Source of the DNA: Balneolaceae bacterium | GTDB lineage: Bacteria > Bacteroidota > Rhodothermia > Balneolales > Balneolaceae | Direction: 5' to 3' | NCBI GenBank assembly: GCA_009711805.1 | Contig: VEMX01000029.1 | Coordinates: forward strand, 1-54,169 | DNA length: 54,169 nt | Shown here: one piece after another, positions 8,326 to 17,726 of the stretch | How positions within the stretch are numbered: the stretch's first letter is position 1 | Layout of the letters: every line of letters starts with the position of its first letter | Notes under the pieces: generated by a model | Databases searched by the model: none | What the model was told of the DNA's origin: nothing | What the model saw: the letters and a program-made list of their open reading frames with translations, nothing else | Translations under genes and position numbers: made by a program

Positions 8326-10888
8326 CGGTGTGGATATAAAGTTTAGATTTGGTTCTGGGAATATTGGTTCCGGTGTAACTATTCATGATAATCACAATAT
8401 CCAGAGAACATTAAATACAACCAAACATGAACTCGGCCACTGGTTATTAGGTGGAAATCATCCTTACACGGATGGTACCTCCAGTAACAATGGACTAGAT
8501 TATCGTATTCCAAGTATTATGCAGCATGGACAAAACCAAGGATTATCGGCAACCGCTGCTGAAAGAGAGCGGTTGGGTTGGATTACCGTGCCAGAAATTA
8601 CCTCTACCACGACTGGTTTGGAACTGGACAATTTCATTACCACCGGAGAAGCTTACAAGTATGATGCAACTCCTACCAATTCATCAGATGATGAATTCTA
8701 CTATATAACCAATCATCAAAAAAATAGTATCTACGATGATGCTACTAATAATACTTCTGATACAGGATTGTTTATTTTGCATGATAAGAATTCAACAGAC
8801 AATTCATCATCAAATAGAATGCTCGTGTCCGATGGTGATTACATCTGGGATGAAGATGGGACAATGGATAGTCCGTGGGATAATGATCCGAGTAATGGAA
8901 TCCTTCAGTTATCTGTTTTCTATAAAGATTATCCATCCCAAAATGGGATAAATTTTACTCAAATGTTATACTCATCAACGCAGAGTAAATACGAAAAACT
9001 ATTTGCCTATGAAGAAGATGGAGATACAACTAACGCCGCTTTTTTTCAGGGCCATGGTTTTATCAGTACTTTCAATAAAGATTCGAGCCCCTTATTCAGT
9101 TCAATTACTAATCCAGCTGCAAAAGATTGGAGTGGAAGTGAAGTGGATTTTGGATTGCATGTTAAAAATCAATCTGGGAACAAAATAACTTTTGATGTTG
9201 ATGTAAGTTATGACCCCTACACCATCTCCGAAAACACCACATGGGACGGGCACATCTTTTTGGATGATAATGTTACGGTACAGTCGGGGAACAAGCTTAC
9301 CATCAAACCCAATACCACGGTATATCTGGCCGATGGCAAATCCATTAATGTGTATGGGGAGCTTGCCACCGATAACGTGGTTTTTACCGCCATGGACAAC
9401 AACTGGAGTGGTATCACTTTTCAATCCGGCAGTGACGGCCACATAAAAAACAGCCTCATCGAAAAGGTACACTCCTATGGCGGGGCAGCCATTCGGGTGT
9501 ACAACACCACCAATACCATTGTGTTCCATGACAATGTTCTGCGCGATATTACCGGGGCAGCCAAGGGAATTTACTTAAGCAATGCGGGAACCGTTTATAT
9601 CTACAACAACGATATACAGGACCTGACCAATAACGCCATTGAGGTATATAATTCCAATGCAAAAATCTTTAACAATTTTATCAAGAACTATTCCGGTTCG
9701 GGAGTATATGCCTCCAGCTATGCCGATGTGGTGTTTAGCAGCACCAGCTCCCCCTATTACAAAGGAGAAAATACGATTGCAGGAGGAAAATACGGCATTC
9801 GTACCGGCTATCAGGCCACCTTGAATGCGGGCAGTTCCTCCAGTTTTGCCAGCGAAAACCGTATCGCCAATCAAACTGGCAGCGGTTGGGCTCATATTTA
9901 TCGGTCTGGATCAGGCTCCACTACCTACGGCCAATACAATTATTACAAACCTTATAATGGCTCCGGCGGGGTGGCTCCCTCCATTACCGGTAGCGGAGGC
10001 ACCATCAGCTATCAACCCTGGCTGACCAGCGACCCCAATCCGAACATCGGCTTTAAATCGGTGGCCACCGCTGAGAACGAGCAGCAGCAAATCTCGAAAG
10101 CTATGCGTTTGCGATATGATAGCAAGTACCCGGAAGCCGCAGCCATACTCGGCCACCTTATAGCGACCTCAGAAGAGAAGCATATTATCCGACAAAGCCT
10201 GATTCAGTATGGCTGGCTGGCCCGGATGTCGAGCGATGAAACCTATACCGGGTTTCTTGAAAGCAAAGAAGAAACATTTCACCGGGGCGACCTGGAAGCA
10301 ACGGTAATGAGTATGTTAGCGACCATCTATTTCAACCAGAAAAAACACCGTAAAGCCTTAGAAAAATTGGATGAACTGTACACAAAATACCCCAAAAGCG
10401 AACATGCCTTTCAAGCTTCGGTACTGGCCGGATATGTGGCTGAAAACGCAGGAGATCGCCGGCAAGCTCAAGAGTACCTTCAGCGGGCGTCAACGCTACA
10501 CTCGGTCTCTCTGAAGGCAAAAGAAAAAGAACAGTTGCTATCCGGCCTGCAATTTTACCTGAACACCAAATCATCGGAGGTAAACTCAGAGCCATATGCT
10601 AAACAGGAAAAAGTTGACGGGAACAATACAAATGTAACACTTTCCAATTATCCCAATCCGTTCAATCCCACTACAAACATCACTTTTACGCTGCCCGAGC
10701 GAGTCCAGGTAACCCTGGTGGTGTATGATATGCTTGGACGAAAAGTAGCCACGCTGGTGGATGAAGTATTATCTGCAGGCCAGCAGACGGTTCCTTTTGA
10801 CGCTGCCAATCTATCCAATGGCATGTACCTGTACAAGCTGCGCGCAGGCGGGCAGGAAATCGTCAACAAAATGACGCTTATAAAATAA
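8294..10888 (+). CDS. Secreted M6-like metalloprotease, C-terminal part with beta-helix, TPR and sorting domain
   Basis: 864 residues if read from the TTG at 8294, but that start is an artefact of the break; the frame extends back to the G9 run. In order: the zinc site HELGH (residues 45-49) with a downstream MQHG segment as in M6-type peptidases; a right-handed beta-helix (about 300-560, NNDIQDLTNNAIEVYNS-type turns); a helical TPR-like block (about 595-770); and a type A sorting domain (NYPNPFNPTTNITFTLP.. MTLIK). The whole would be a large protease exported by type IX secretion. It follows the other sorting-domain protein at 6082. As sequenced, this half has no signal peptide and would be silent. 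Confidence 0.8.
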   Translation: MGGGSSTITLDGVDIKFRFGSGNIGSGVTIHDNHNIQRTLNTTKHELGHWLLGGNHPYTDGTSSNNGLDYRIPSIMQHGQNQGLSATAAERERLGWITVPEITSTTTGLELDNFITTGEAYKYDATPTNSSDDEFYYITNHQKNSIYDDATNNTSDTGLFILHDKNSTDNSSSNRMLVSDGDYIWDEDGTMDSPWDNDPSNGILQLSVFYKDYPSQNGINFTQMLYSSTQSKYEKLFAYEEDGDTTNAAFFQGHGFISTFNKDSSPLFSSITNPAAKDWSGSEVDFGLHVKNQSGNKITFDVDVSYDPYTISENTTWDGHIFLDDNVTVQSGNKLTIKPNTTVYLADGKSINVYGELATDNVVFTAMDNNWSGITFQSGSDGHIKNSLIEKVHSYGGAAIRVYNTTNTIVFHDNVLRDITGAAKGIYLSNAGTVYIYNNDIQDLTNNAIEVYNSNAKIFNNFIKNYSGSGVYASSYADVVFSSTSSPYYKGENTIAGGKYGIRTGYQATLNAGSSSSFASENRIANQTGSGWAHIYRSGSGSTTYGQYNYYKPYNGSGGVAPSITGSGGTISYQPWLTSDPNPNIGFKSVATAENEQQQISKAMRLRYDSKYPEAAAILGHLIATSEEKHIIRQSLIQYGWLARMSSDETYTGFLESKEETFHRGDLEATVMSMLATIYFNQKKHRKALEKLDELYTKYPKSEHAFQASVLAGYVAENAGDRRQAQEYLQRASTLHSVSLKAKEKEQLLSGLQFYLNTKSSEVNSEPYAKQEKVDGNNTNVTLSNYPNPFNPTTNITFTLPERVQVTLVVYDMLGRKVATLVDEVLSAGQQTVPFDAANLSNGMYLYKLRAGGQEIVNKMTLIK

Positions 10889-10896
10889 TTCCTGCT

Positions 10897-10977
10897 CCAT
10901 ATCAACTACTGCCTCAACCCTGGAAGGGGGCAGAACCTTCCAGGGTTTGTTGTATATGCCCCTCTCCAACCTCCAAG
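10897..10977. repeat. Terminator-bearing intergenic repeat, copy 2
   Basis: Partner of 5844-5930 in the same orientation, with the same block order and roughly 80 percent identity by eye. It lies directly after the metalloprotease gene. Confidence 0.75.
10918..10950 (+). terminator. Hairpin terminator after the metalloprotease gene
   Basis: CCCTGGAAGG and CCTTCCAGGG form a 10-bp stem with an 8-base loop, followed by TTTGTT, 30 bases after the stop at 10888. Confidence 0.65.
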
Positions 10978-11009
10978 ATTTTAGACCTTAAAAAATCTAT
11001 CTTTCCTAT

Positions 11010-11663
11010 ATGGATAAAAAAGAAATCCTCTCTAAAACCGAAAACCACGTACATGAAACCCTTGAAGGAGAAGGCACCGGGCACGATTGGTGGCATATTC
11101 ACCGGGTTAGAAATACCGCTCTAAAGCTGGCTCGTGAGGAGGAAGCCGATCTATTTGTAGTGGAACTGGCAGCCCTGCTTCACGATATCGCCGATCATAA
11201 ATTCCACGATGGCGATGAAGAAATAGGTTCAAAGACTGCTCAGCAGTGGCTTCAGAATCTGGAAGTAGAACCTTCCATCACCAAGCATGTGTGCGATATT
11301 ATCCGGAATGTGTCATATAAGGGATCCGAAGTCGAAACCCCAATGGCCACCCTTGAAGGTAAAGTAGTACAAGACGCCGACCGCCTCGATGCCCTGGGTG
11401 CCATCGGTATTGCCCGGGCTTTTGCCTATGGTGGACACAAAGGGCGTGAACTGCACAATCCAAATACTAAGCTGGAATCACACGATTCATTTGAGGCCTA
11501 TAAAAACAGCTCCGGTCCCACCATCAATCATTTCTATGAAAAACTATTACTGTTAAAGGATCGCATGAATACAACAACCGGCCTCCAACTAGCCAGGGAG
11601 CGCCACCGGTTTATGCAAAACTATTTAGCTCAATTTATGGATGAATGGGCTGGTAAAATATAG
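11010..11663 (+). CDS. HD-domain metal-dependent phosphohydrolase
   Basis: 217 residues, cytoplasmic. The pattern is that of the YedJ/YpgQ-like HD family: GHDWWHIHRV (first His), then the HD pair in LLHDIADHKF (about 62-71), and a later Asp in QDADRLDALGAIGIARAF (about 121-138). Family members hydrolyse phosphate esters of nucleotides or related small molecules; the substrate here is not evident. The length is normal for the family and the ATG at 11010 is clear. The gene stands alone between a terminator and a converging S9 peptidase gene. Confidence 0.88.
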   Translation: MDKKEILSKTENHVHETLEGEGTGHDWWHIHRVRNTALKLAREEEADLFVVELAALLHDIADHKFHDGDEEIGSKTAQQWLQNLEVEPSITKHVCDIIRNVSYKGSEVETPMATLEGKVVQDADRLDALGAIGIARAFAYGGHKGRELHNPNTKLESHDSFEAYKNSSGPTINHFYEKLLLLKDRMNTTTGLQLARERHRFMQNYLAQFMDEWAGKI

Positions 11664-11719
11664 TCCCTAACCCGTTTACCGGTTAGAAGTACCATTTAGA
11701 GAACCTACGAACGTCCGCA

Positions 11720-11772
11720 GGTCCTCGTAGCGTTCGGCTTTCCAGCGAGAATCCCGTAACGCTCGCAGGACC
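11720..11772. terminator. Imperfect long hairpin between convergent genes
   Basis: GGTCCTCGTAGCGTT (11720-11734) pairs with AACGCTCGCAGGACC (11758-11772) at 13 of 15 positions. It lies between the converging stops at 11663 and 11845 and may end transcription from both sides or be a small repeat; there is no T run. Confidence 0.4.
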
Positions 11773-11844
11773 TACCGACGCTGCGAGGTTACTCCCGTTC
11801 AATGCTGTTTTAAGCTAATCTCCAACAGGTAACCGCCTTGGTCC

Positions 11845-14595
11845 CTAATCTCCTATATACACTTCTCCTTCCTTAATCCATTTGGGATTTCCTTCCCCTT
11901 TCAGATAATAATCGAAATACTCTTTCATCCGGATGGCATAGTCCAGCTTATTGGGAAATTTCCGCAAGTGATGAGGCTCTCCGTGATACTGTAAAAAAAC
12001 CACATCCTTTCCAAAACGGCGCATAGCCAGGTACATCTCTATACTTTGATACCAGGGCACAGCACCATCATCATCCCCATGCTGAATAAGCATGGGCGTG
12101 TTGATCTTATCAGCAAAAAAGACCGGGGAGTTCTCAATATATTTTTCGGGCGCTCCCACCAGCGATTCCCCAATACGGCTTTGGGTTTTCTCATACTGAA
12201 ATTGACGCGCCAGCCCCGATCCCCAGCGAATTCCGCTGTATGCGCTCGTCATATTGGCAACCGGTGCACCTGAGACTGCTGCATCAAAAATATCAGTTTG
12301 GGTAACCATAAATGCGGTTTGATACCCGCTCCATGAATGTCCGTGCAAACCCAGTTTATCTTCATCTGCAATGCCCAACTCTATCAGTTTTTGTATGCCT
12401 GGAACCATACTCTTGGTAGAAGCAAAACCCGGCCGGCCAATCTCAAAGCGGATATCCGGCAGAAAGACCACGTATTCATCGCTCACATACTGTGCAAGCA
12501 CCGGGCGGTGGTTAGTCCTTGGTTCATTAAAATCGTGCAGGCGATTTGAGAAGAAACGATAGTAATAGGTCATAATGGGATATCGTTTATTAGGATCATA
12601 ATTATCCGGCTTAATAACCACCCCTTGTATAAACTTCCCATCCAGGCTTAGCCAGTCGATGAGCTCGGCTTTCCCCCAGTTCCACTTCTTATGCAGATCT
12701 TCGTGCATGTGTGTGAGCTTTTCCACATCCTTAAACTTCCAGTTGTCTGCCACCCATAAATTGGGAAACTCATCATAGGCTTCCCGTTTATACAAAATTT
12801 TATCGGAATCCTCTCCTTTTGCTACAAAGCTGAATTTCTTGTCTGCTTCCAGCAAACGTTTAACTCCCGAACGCCCCGTTTTTGCAGAATAGAACCCAAA
12901 GTTCTTTTTCAGATCGTGATAGGATTCCAGCAATATTTCTTCGTTGTGTTTAAAGGCTTCTTCCCTTTTTTTGTCCAGGGTGCGGATGCGAAAAATTCGG
13001 TTTTCCGCTCTTCCTTCTCCATCGGTTATATTGCGGGGAGCACTTCCATCCACAGGAAATCGCCAGATATCAAATTTATCGTATATCAGAACGGCTTTGT
13101 CATCTTCAATCCATCCGGCGGCACCATAGCCCGGGATGCGGGATGGGTAATCATGATCTTCATTGTAAAAGGGCACATCCATGTTCTGGGTTAAATTCCG
13201 GCTGATGCTTTTTTGCACATCCCAAAGGTGCCAGTTCAGCTCATGATAATAAACCGCATAATTCCCCCCGGGAGATATATTTACACTGCCTGATAATTTT
13301 TCAGCAATTAACGTGCGTTTTCCTGTTTGCAGATCTACCGTATACCAGTCGCTGAAAAATCCTTCCCAGGTCATTTCTTTCAAATAAGGATTGCTGGAAC
13401 TTCCCAATGTAACCCTGGGATTATGAGCCATCCTTACCTCCGGCATATCGTGATCTGCAAGCTGCACCCATTTATCTTTGTCCAGGTGATATACCGCCAT
13501 GAACAAATGATTCTTCCGCTCATTCCAGGTATTCTTTTCATGAGTTTTAATACGGGGATCATCGCCATGCCACAAATCCAGCTCCCGGTCGCCCCTGATT
13601 TCTTCTATATCATACATATCAATTTCGCTTTCTTCACTTTCTTCTTCCTTGTGCTGATCAAGATCCACCATCTCCTGATCCATAAAGCCGAAAAAGAGCC
13701 GTTTCCCATCGTGGGTAAATCTCAGCCTGTTGTTTGACCTCAGCACAAAACCATCATCCCCGGCTCCCGGTTCCAATAAGGTAGTCAGCTCTCCTTCTCC
13801 AGCAGACCACAAATGCAGTGAGGCATCACTCTGTTGATATGAAGTATCAAATTCAGCTTTTGTAAATGCCAGTTTCTGTGGGGAATGATCCCAGCTCAAA
13901 TTAGTGTAATATCCATTCATTAGATGGTCTACAGCCATCGAAGACTCCGATTCCAGGTCAAACACAAAAACCCCATTTCCTTCGCCGGAGGTATCTACCA
14001 CGGTATAAGCCATATACCTGGAAAGGCTGTCAAACCCCATCTCAGCAACAAACGGCAGGGTATATTCTTCTCCGGAATCCAAATTGCGTAGCCGGAGTTC
14101 AGCACCTAGTTTCTTATTCTTTGATTTCAACTCTTTTACTTTTTTGGATTGATGATGCCGAACCGCCAGCCACTTTCCATCATTCGAAAATTCAAACGAT
14201 CGTACGCTATCCATTTCCAACACGGATCCATCCTCCGTATTTAACAGCTTAAACCCCTGCACCGGTTTTTCCTTGTGATCTTTCAATTGTTCTGCTAATG
14301 GCACGCTTCGTATGGCACCAACCCAATATCCCTCCGTAGTTAACCGGGGATTTTTGCTCAACATCAAAGTGTATGTGCTCTGCCCATTGGTGCTTATAAT
14401 TTCCACCCTGCCATCGCCGCGTTCGGGAGCCACTTCGTAAGCAGCCCATCTTCCATTTTCAGATAATTCAATGGATCCGATATCTTCAAATTTCATTACG
14501 TCTTCGAACGTCAATACCCCTTGAGCTGCTGCCGATACAGATATTAGCATGAACATTAGTATCAATGCAGAAACTCGTTTAATACACCTATGCAT
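11845..14595 (-). CDS. Prolyl-oligopeptidase-type serine peptidase (S9), secreted
   Basis: 916 residues. A signal peptide ends near VSAAAQG. The N-terminal two thirds form a beta-propeller gate (repeated strands, for example NPRLTTEGYW and SNDGKWLAVRHH). The C-terminal alpha/beta-hydrolase domain has the nucleophile elbow G-H-S-W-S-G (Ser754), an acid in HGDDDGAVPW (about 840) and the His in HGEPHH (about 873). Family S9 enzymes cleave short peptides after Pro or other residues; here the likely site is the periplasm. An acidic Glu-rich loop (EEESEESEID) sits in the propeller. The gene is monocistronic and divergent from the DinB-like gene. Confidence 0.88.
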   Translation of the reverse strand: MHRCIKRVSALILMFMLISVSAAAQGVLTFEDVMKFEDIGSIELSENGRWAAYEVAPERGDGRVEIISTNGQSTYTLMLSKNPRLTTEGYWVGAIRSVPLAEQLKDHKEKPVQGFKLLNTEDGSVLEMDSVRSFEFSNDGKWLAVRHHQSKKVKELKSKNKKLGAELRLRNLDSGEEYTLPFVAEMGFDSLSRYMAYTVVDTSGEGNGVFVFDLESESSMAVDHLMNGYYTNLSWDHSPQKLAFTKAEFDTSYQQSDASLHLWSAGEGELTTLLEPGAGDDGFVLRSNNRLRFTHDGKRLFFGFMDQEMVDLDQHKEEESEESEIDMYDIEEIRGDRELDLWHGDDPRIKTHEKNTWNERKNHLFMAVYHLDKDKWVQLADHDMPEVRMAHNPRVTLGSSSNPYLKEMTWEGFFSDWYTVDLQTGKRTLIAEKLSGSVNISPGGNYAVYYHELNWHLWDVQKSISRNLTQNMDVPFYNEDHDYPSRIPGYGAAGWIEDDKAVLIYDKFDIWRFPVDGSAPRNITDGEGRAENRIFRIRTLDKKREEAFKHNEEILLESYHDLKKNFGFYSAKTGRSGVKRLLEADKKFSFVAKGEDSDKILYKREAYDEFPNLWVADNWKFKDVEKLTHMHEDLHKKWNWGKAELIDWLSLDGKFIQGVVIKPDNYDPNKRYPIMTYYYRFFSNRLHDFNEPRTNHRPVLAQYVSDEYVVFLPDIRFEIGRPGFASTKSMVPGIQKLIELGIADEDKLGLHGHSWSGYQTAFMVTQTDIFDAAVSGAPVANMTSAYSGIRWGSGLARQFQYEKTQSRIGESLVGAPEKYIENSPVFFADKINTPMLIQHGDDDGAVPWYQSIEMYLAMRRFGKDVVFLQYHGEPHHLRKFPNKLDYAIRMKEYFDYYLKGEGNPKWIKEGEVYIGD

Positions 14596-14846
14596 AGCAA
14601 ATTTTTTATTATAATTAACGGTCGCAAATAACGTGCATTCAGTGATTAGTTCAAATATTATATGCGTTATTTAGAAATATTTTACTAATAGAGGGCTTTG
14701 AAAAAACCAAGGATTTTGTTCAATGTGAAGGGCGGAAGGAGGTTGAACCCGCAGCGTATAACCCCTATTCAAGGATTTCAATCGACGGATAACGCAGATA
14801 TTGGGCAAAAGACCGGTTTTGCAAAGCTTTCTAATTGGGTTTCACT

Positions 14847-15416
14847 ATGAGCCGAACCAATTATACGTTCAATTTTTATATCACTTCATTTAAAGTGGCC
14901 AAGAAAAGGGCCAGCAATCTTCTTGAGAATATAGATGAGGAGCTGTTCATGTTACCCCCGTCCAAAAATAAATGGAGTATTGCTGAGATCATGAGTCATT
15001 TGATTGAGGCCGGAATTTCATACCTCCAGCAGGTAGAAAGTGCCCTTAAACAACCCCATGAACAACTTCCCAAAGGCTCCGGGCCTTTTACACATAGCTT
15101 TATGTTTGAATTGTTTATCAAGATTGTAAGTCCGGCAAACAAAGTACCTATACCTACAGTAGCCTCTTTTGTGCCCAAAGATGTTTCGGTACTCGACAGA
15201 CAAAAATTACTGAAAGAGTTTATCATTATTCAGGAGGCATTTATTATGCTTCTCACCCATGCACAATCCCACAGTATTGATATTGGCACACTGAAAACAA
15301 AGAATCCGGTTTTTGAATTTATCAATATGCCTGTCAGCTCATGCTTTGCAGTTGTAGAAGCTCACCAGAGAAGGCATTTAGAACAAATACAAAACATCAA
15401 GAAAGAATTTGAGTGA
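14847..15416 (+). CDS. DinB-like four-helix protein
   Basis: 189 residues from the ATG at 14847; a TTG four codons upstream is possible but less likely. The sequence shows the DinB/YfiT pattern: a first helix ending in a PPSKNKWSIAEIMSHLIEAG segment (W-S-x-x-E-I-x-x-H with metal-ligand His) and a C-terminal VVEAHQRRHLEQI helix with two further His. Members bind a divalent metal; some are thiol-dependent S-transferases, and most are uncharacterised. It is followed by 180 bases and then umuD, but a shared transcript is not shown. Confidence 0.82.
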   Translation: MSRTNYTFNFYITSFKVAKKRASNLLENIDEELFMLPPSKNKWSIAEIMSHLIEAGISYLQQVESALKQPHEQLPKGSGPFTHSFMFELFIKIVSPANKVPIPTVASFVPKDVSVLDRQKLLKEFIIIQEAFIMLLTHAQSHSIDIGTLKTKNPVFEFINMPVSSCFAVVEAHQRRHLEQIQNIKKEFE

Positions 15417-15596
15417 AACACTGCTGTTCTACCCTTCTACCCTATCAATCAAACTTTCACTTCCGCTCCAGGATTTAGCAATTAAGCTCTTGCTCAAATT
15501 CCTGACATCCAAACTGATTTTTTGAGATAATAGTTTACTCTTTCAAGTAATACACATATTATATACATATATTCTTTCGACCAACAGGAGCAGCTT

Positions 15597-16055
15597 ATGG
15601 AAGATTTTAAAATTTATCAGGGATCAGCAATAAAACCGGCAAAGAATGATCTTACACTCACGCGTAAAATGGAAACCGGTTTCCCCTCTCCGGCGGCCGA
15701 TCATCTTGAAAAAGCTCTCGACCTTGAAGAGCTGATTGTGCATCATCCGGCAGCTACTTTTTATGTGCGTGCTGAAGGCAATGCCATGCAAACGTCGGGC
15801 ATACACGATGGAGATATACTTGTGGTAGATCGTTCCATTAATGCCAGGAGTAACCATATTGTAATTGCAGCCATTGCGGAAGAACCTGTCATCCGCCGGC
15901 TGGTAAAGCGCGGCAGCCGGATCATGTTAGTTTCAGATTTAACCAAGTATGAGCCTATCTGTATTTACCCGGATACCAGCTGGATGATATGGGGAGTGGT
16001 TACGCATGTCATTCACCGGCTTGGGGATGAGCATGAATTTCCAGTGTTTGGATGA
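15597..16055 (+). CDS. umuD: UmuD-like S24 protein lacking the protease dyad
   Basis: 152 residues. Clear UmuD homologue: GFPSPAADHLEKALDL, then the beta-rich LexA/S24 fold through GVVTHVIH. A strong ribosome site (AGGAG, six bases before the ATG) supports the start. Aligned by eye to E. coli UmuD, the catalytic Ser (GDSM) is Ala63 here (GNAM), the catalytic Lys (VKKL) is Arg100 (IRRL), and Cys of the Cys-Gly cleavage site is Thr27-Gly28. So RecA-stimulated self-cleavage should not occur, although the fold and the UmuC-facing surfaces look intact. UmuC follows after 12 bases. It may act as an uncleaved regulator of the polymerase or work without processing (inference). Confidence 0.88.
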   Translation: MEDFKIYQGSAIKPAKNDLTLTRKMETGFPSPAADHLEKALDLEELIVHHPAATFYVRAEGNAMQTSGIHDGDILVVDRSINARSNHIVIAAIAEEPVIRRLVKRGSRIMLVSDLTKYEPICIYPDTSWMIWGVVTHVIHRLGDEHEFPVFG

Positions 16056-16067
16056 GGGGTGGTAAGT

Positions 16068-17408
16068 ATGGATATCCATAAACTTGAAAATTTTGAAAAG
16101 CGAGGCGAAGGTATTGCGTATGCCATGATTGACTGCAATAACTTTTATGCTTCCTGCGAACGGGTCTTTGACCCTTCATTGAATGAAAAACCTATTGTCA
16201 TTTTATCCAATAACGATGGATGTGTAATTGCGCGATCACAGGAAGCCAAAGAAATTGGAATCCCCATGACGGCCCCGGAATTCAAGTATCGCAAGTTTTT
16301 TAACGAACAGGGAGTGATTGTGCGGTCGTCTAATTATCCGCTGTATGGGGATATGTCGCACCGGGTCATGGAGATACTTCGGCAGCTCACCCACAACATT
16401 GAAGTGTATAGTATTGATGAGGCTTTTGCAGAAATATCAAAAAACATTTTTTCAAACCTGGATGAATATGGCCTGCATATTAAGAAAACCATTCACCAAT
16501 GGACCGGCTTGCCCGTTTCTGTGGGAATAGCCCCCAGCAAGACCCTGGCTAAAGTGGCGAACCAGGTTGCCAAAAATCACGATCAATACCGGGGTGTACT
16601 GAATCTCTGTAATCATCCGGCTATTGATCAAATACTCGATAAGATACCTCTTCAGGATATTTGGGGAATCGGCCGCGGACTTACGGTCAGGCTCAATCGT
16701 CATCACATCAACAATGCGCTCGGCCTCAAACGAACCATTAACAACAAACGCTGGGTTCGAAAACATCTGAATGTTACAGGGCTGCGAACCGTCCTCGAAC
16801 TAAATGGTTTCCCCTGTATGAAGATGAGTGATGGCCTCAACAGTAAAAAAGGGATTCTGACTTCCCGCATGTTTGGAAAACCATTGTATGAACTGGAACC
16901 TATACAGGAAGCCGTAGCAACCTATATTACCAGGGCTGCAGAGAAATTGAGAGCTCAGCATTCTGTAGCTTCAAACCTGCATGTCACTCTCATTGGCGAT
17001 AAATATGATAACCTCCGAAGTAAGTATAAATACAGTAGCAGCTTTCCCTTGCAAGTACCTACAGCTAATACTCCCAAAATGATCAAAGCCGGCAAAATGC
17101 TCGTCAAGTCATTACATATGGAACAGACCAAGTACAAGAAGGCCGCCGTAATGCTAACTGGCATAGTGCCCAATGATGAAGTACAAATAGACCTCTTTGA
17201 TCCTAAATTATACACCCAGCGCCAATACCGGCTCATGGAATGTCTGGATCATATCAACTCACATCATGGCAGAAATACAGCTGCTTTTGCGGCAACCGGT
17301 CTCCACAAAAAGGAAGGCCATCATAACACATGGGCGATGAACCAAAACTTTCTGAGCCAGCGATACACCACCTGCTGGGATGAGCTGATGACGGCAAAAA
17401 CAAAATGA
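16068..17408 (+). CDS. umuC: Y-family DNA polymerase V catalytic subunit
   Basis: 446 residues from the ATG at 16068, which is preceded by GAGGGGTGG; a GTG three codons upstream is also possible. Palm motifs are complete: MIDCNNFYASCERVF (Asp22), then YSIDEAF (Asp117, Glu118). The helix-hairpin-helix region (IWGIGRGL) and little-finger domain follow. QIDLFD (from Gln373) matches the beta-clamp-binding motif of UmuC. The C-terminal segment NTWAMNQNFLSQRYTTCWDEL is the usual UmuC end. It performs translesion synthesis over damaged DNA with UmuD. It is translated just after umuD as one unit. No SOS box could be recognised upstream. Confidence 0.93.
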   Translation: MDIHKLENFEKRGEGIAYAMIDCNNFYASCERVFDPSLNEKPIVILSNNDGCVIARSQEAKEIGIPMTAPEFKYRKFFNEQGVIVRSSNYPLYGDMSHRVMEILRQLTHNIEVYSIDEAFAEISKNIFSNLDEYGLHIKKTIHQWTGLPVSVGIAPSKTLAKVANQVAKNHDQYRGVLNLCNHPAIDQILDKIPLQDIWGIGRGLTVRLNRHHINNALGLKRTINNKRWVRKHLNVTGLRTVLELNGFPCMKMSDGLNSKKGILTSRMFGKPLYELEPIQEAVATYITRAAEKLRAQHSVASNLHVTLIGDKYDNLRSKYKYSSSFPLQVPTANTPKMIKAGKMLVKSLHMEQTKYKKAAVMLTGIVPNDEVQIDLFDPKLYTQRQYRLMECLDHINSHHGRNTAAFAATGLHKKEGHHNTWAMNQNFLSQRYTTCWDELMTAKTK

Positions 17409-17726
17409 TTGTGAGACACCGTACATTCTTCCCCAACACATCGGTTTCTCAGAGATACTCCATTCTCCTGTAAAGGTTATCAGGATACATTTTCTTATGA
17501 TCTGCTCCTTTATAGGATGTCGGTATCCAGCCCCGCATCCTCAAAAGAGGGTATCTGAATATTTGATTGGGTGATTTCCGATCGAATCCAGCAATCAGTC
17601 AGACCAAGTCATGGAGTGACGAAGAACATAGCCCTGGAATTTATTCCGGAGGAGCACATCGCCAAACACTTTTGAATCCCGGCGGGATGGGACAAAGCAA
17701 TTCACATCTAATCTCACACCTCATGT
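17409..17726. other. Intergenic stretch without a recognisable gene
   Basis: 318 bases between the convergent umuC and transporter genes. It contains CCAGCAATCAGTCAGA (about 17588-17603), which resembles the opening of the tandem unit at 51152 (CCAGCAATCGGTCAGA), so a decayed relative of that repeat may lie here. No other gene, RNA or terminator was seen. Confidence 0.5.

Noticed and set aside
13327-13737. 136-codon plus-strand frame inside the S9 peptidase gene
   Set aside because: Antisense shadow; the S9 frame is complete with catalytic motifs.
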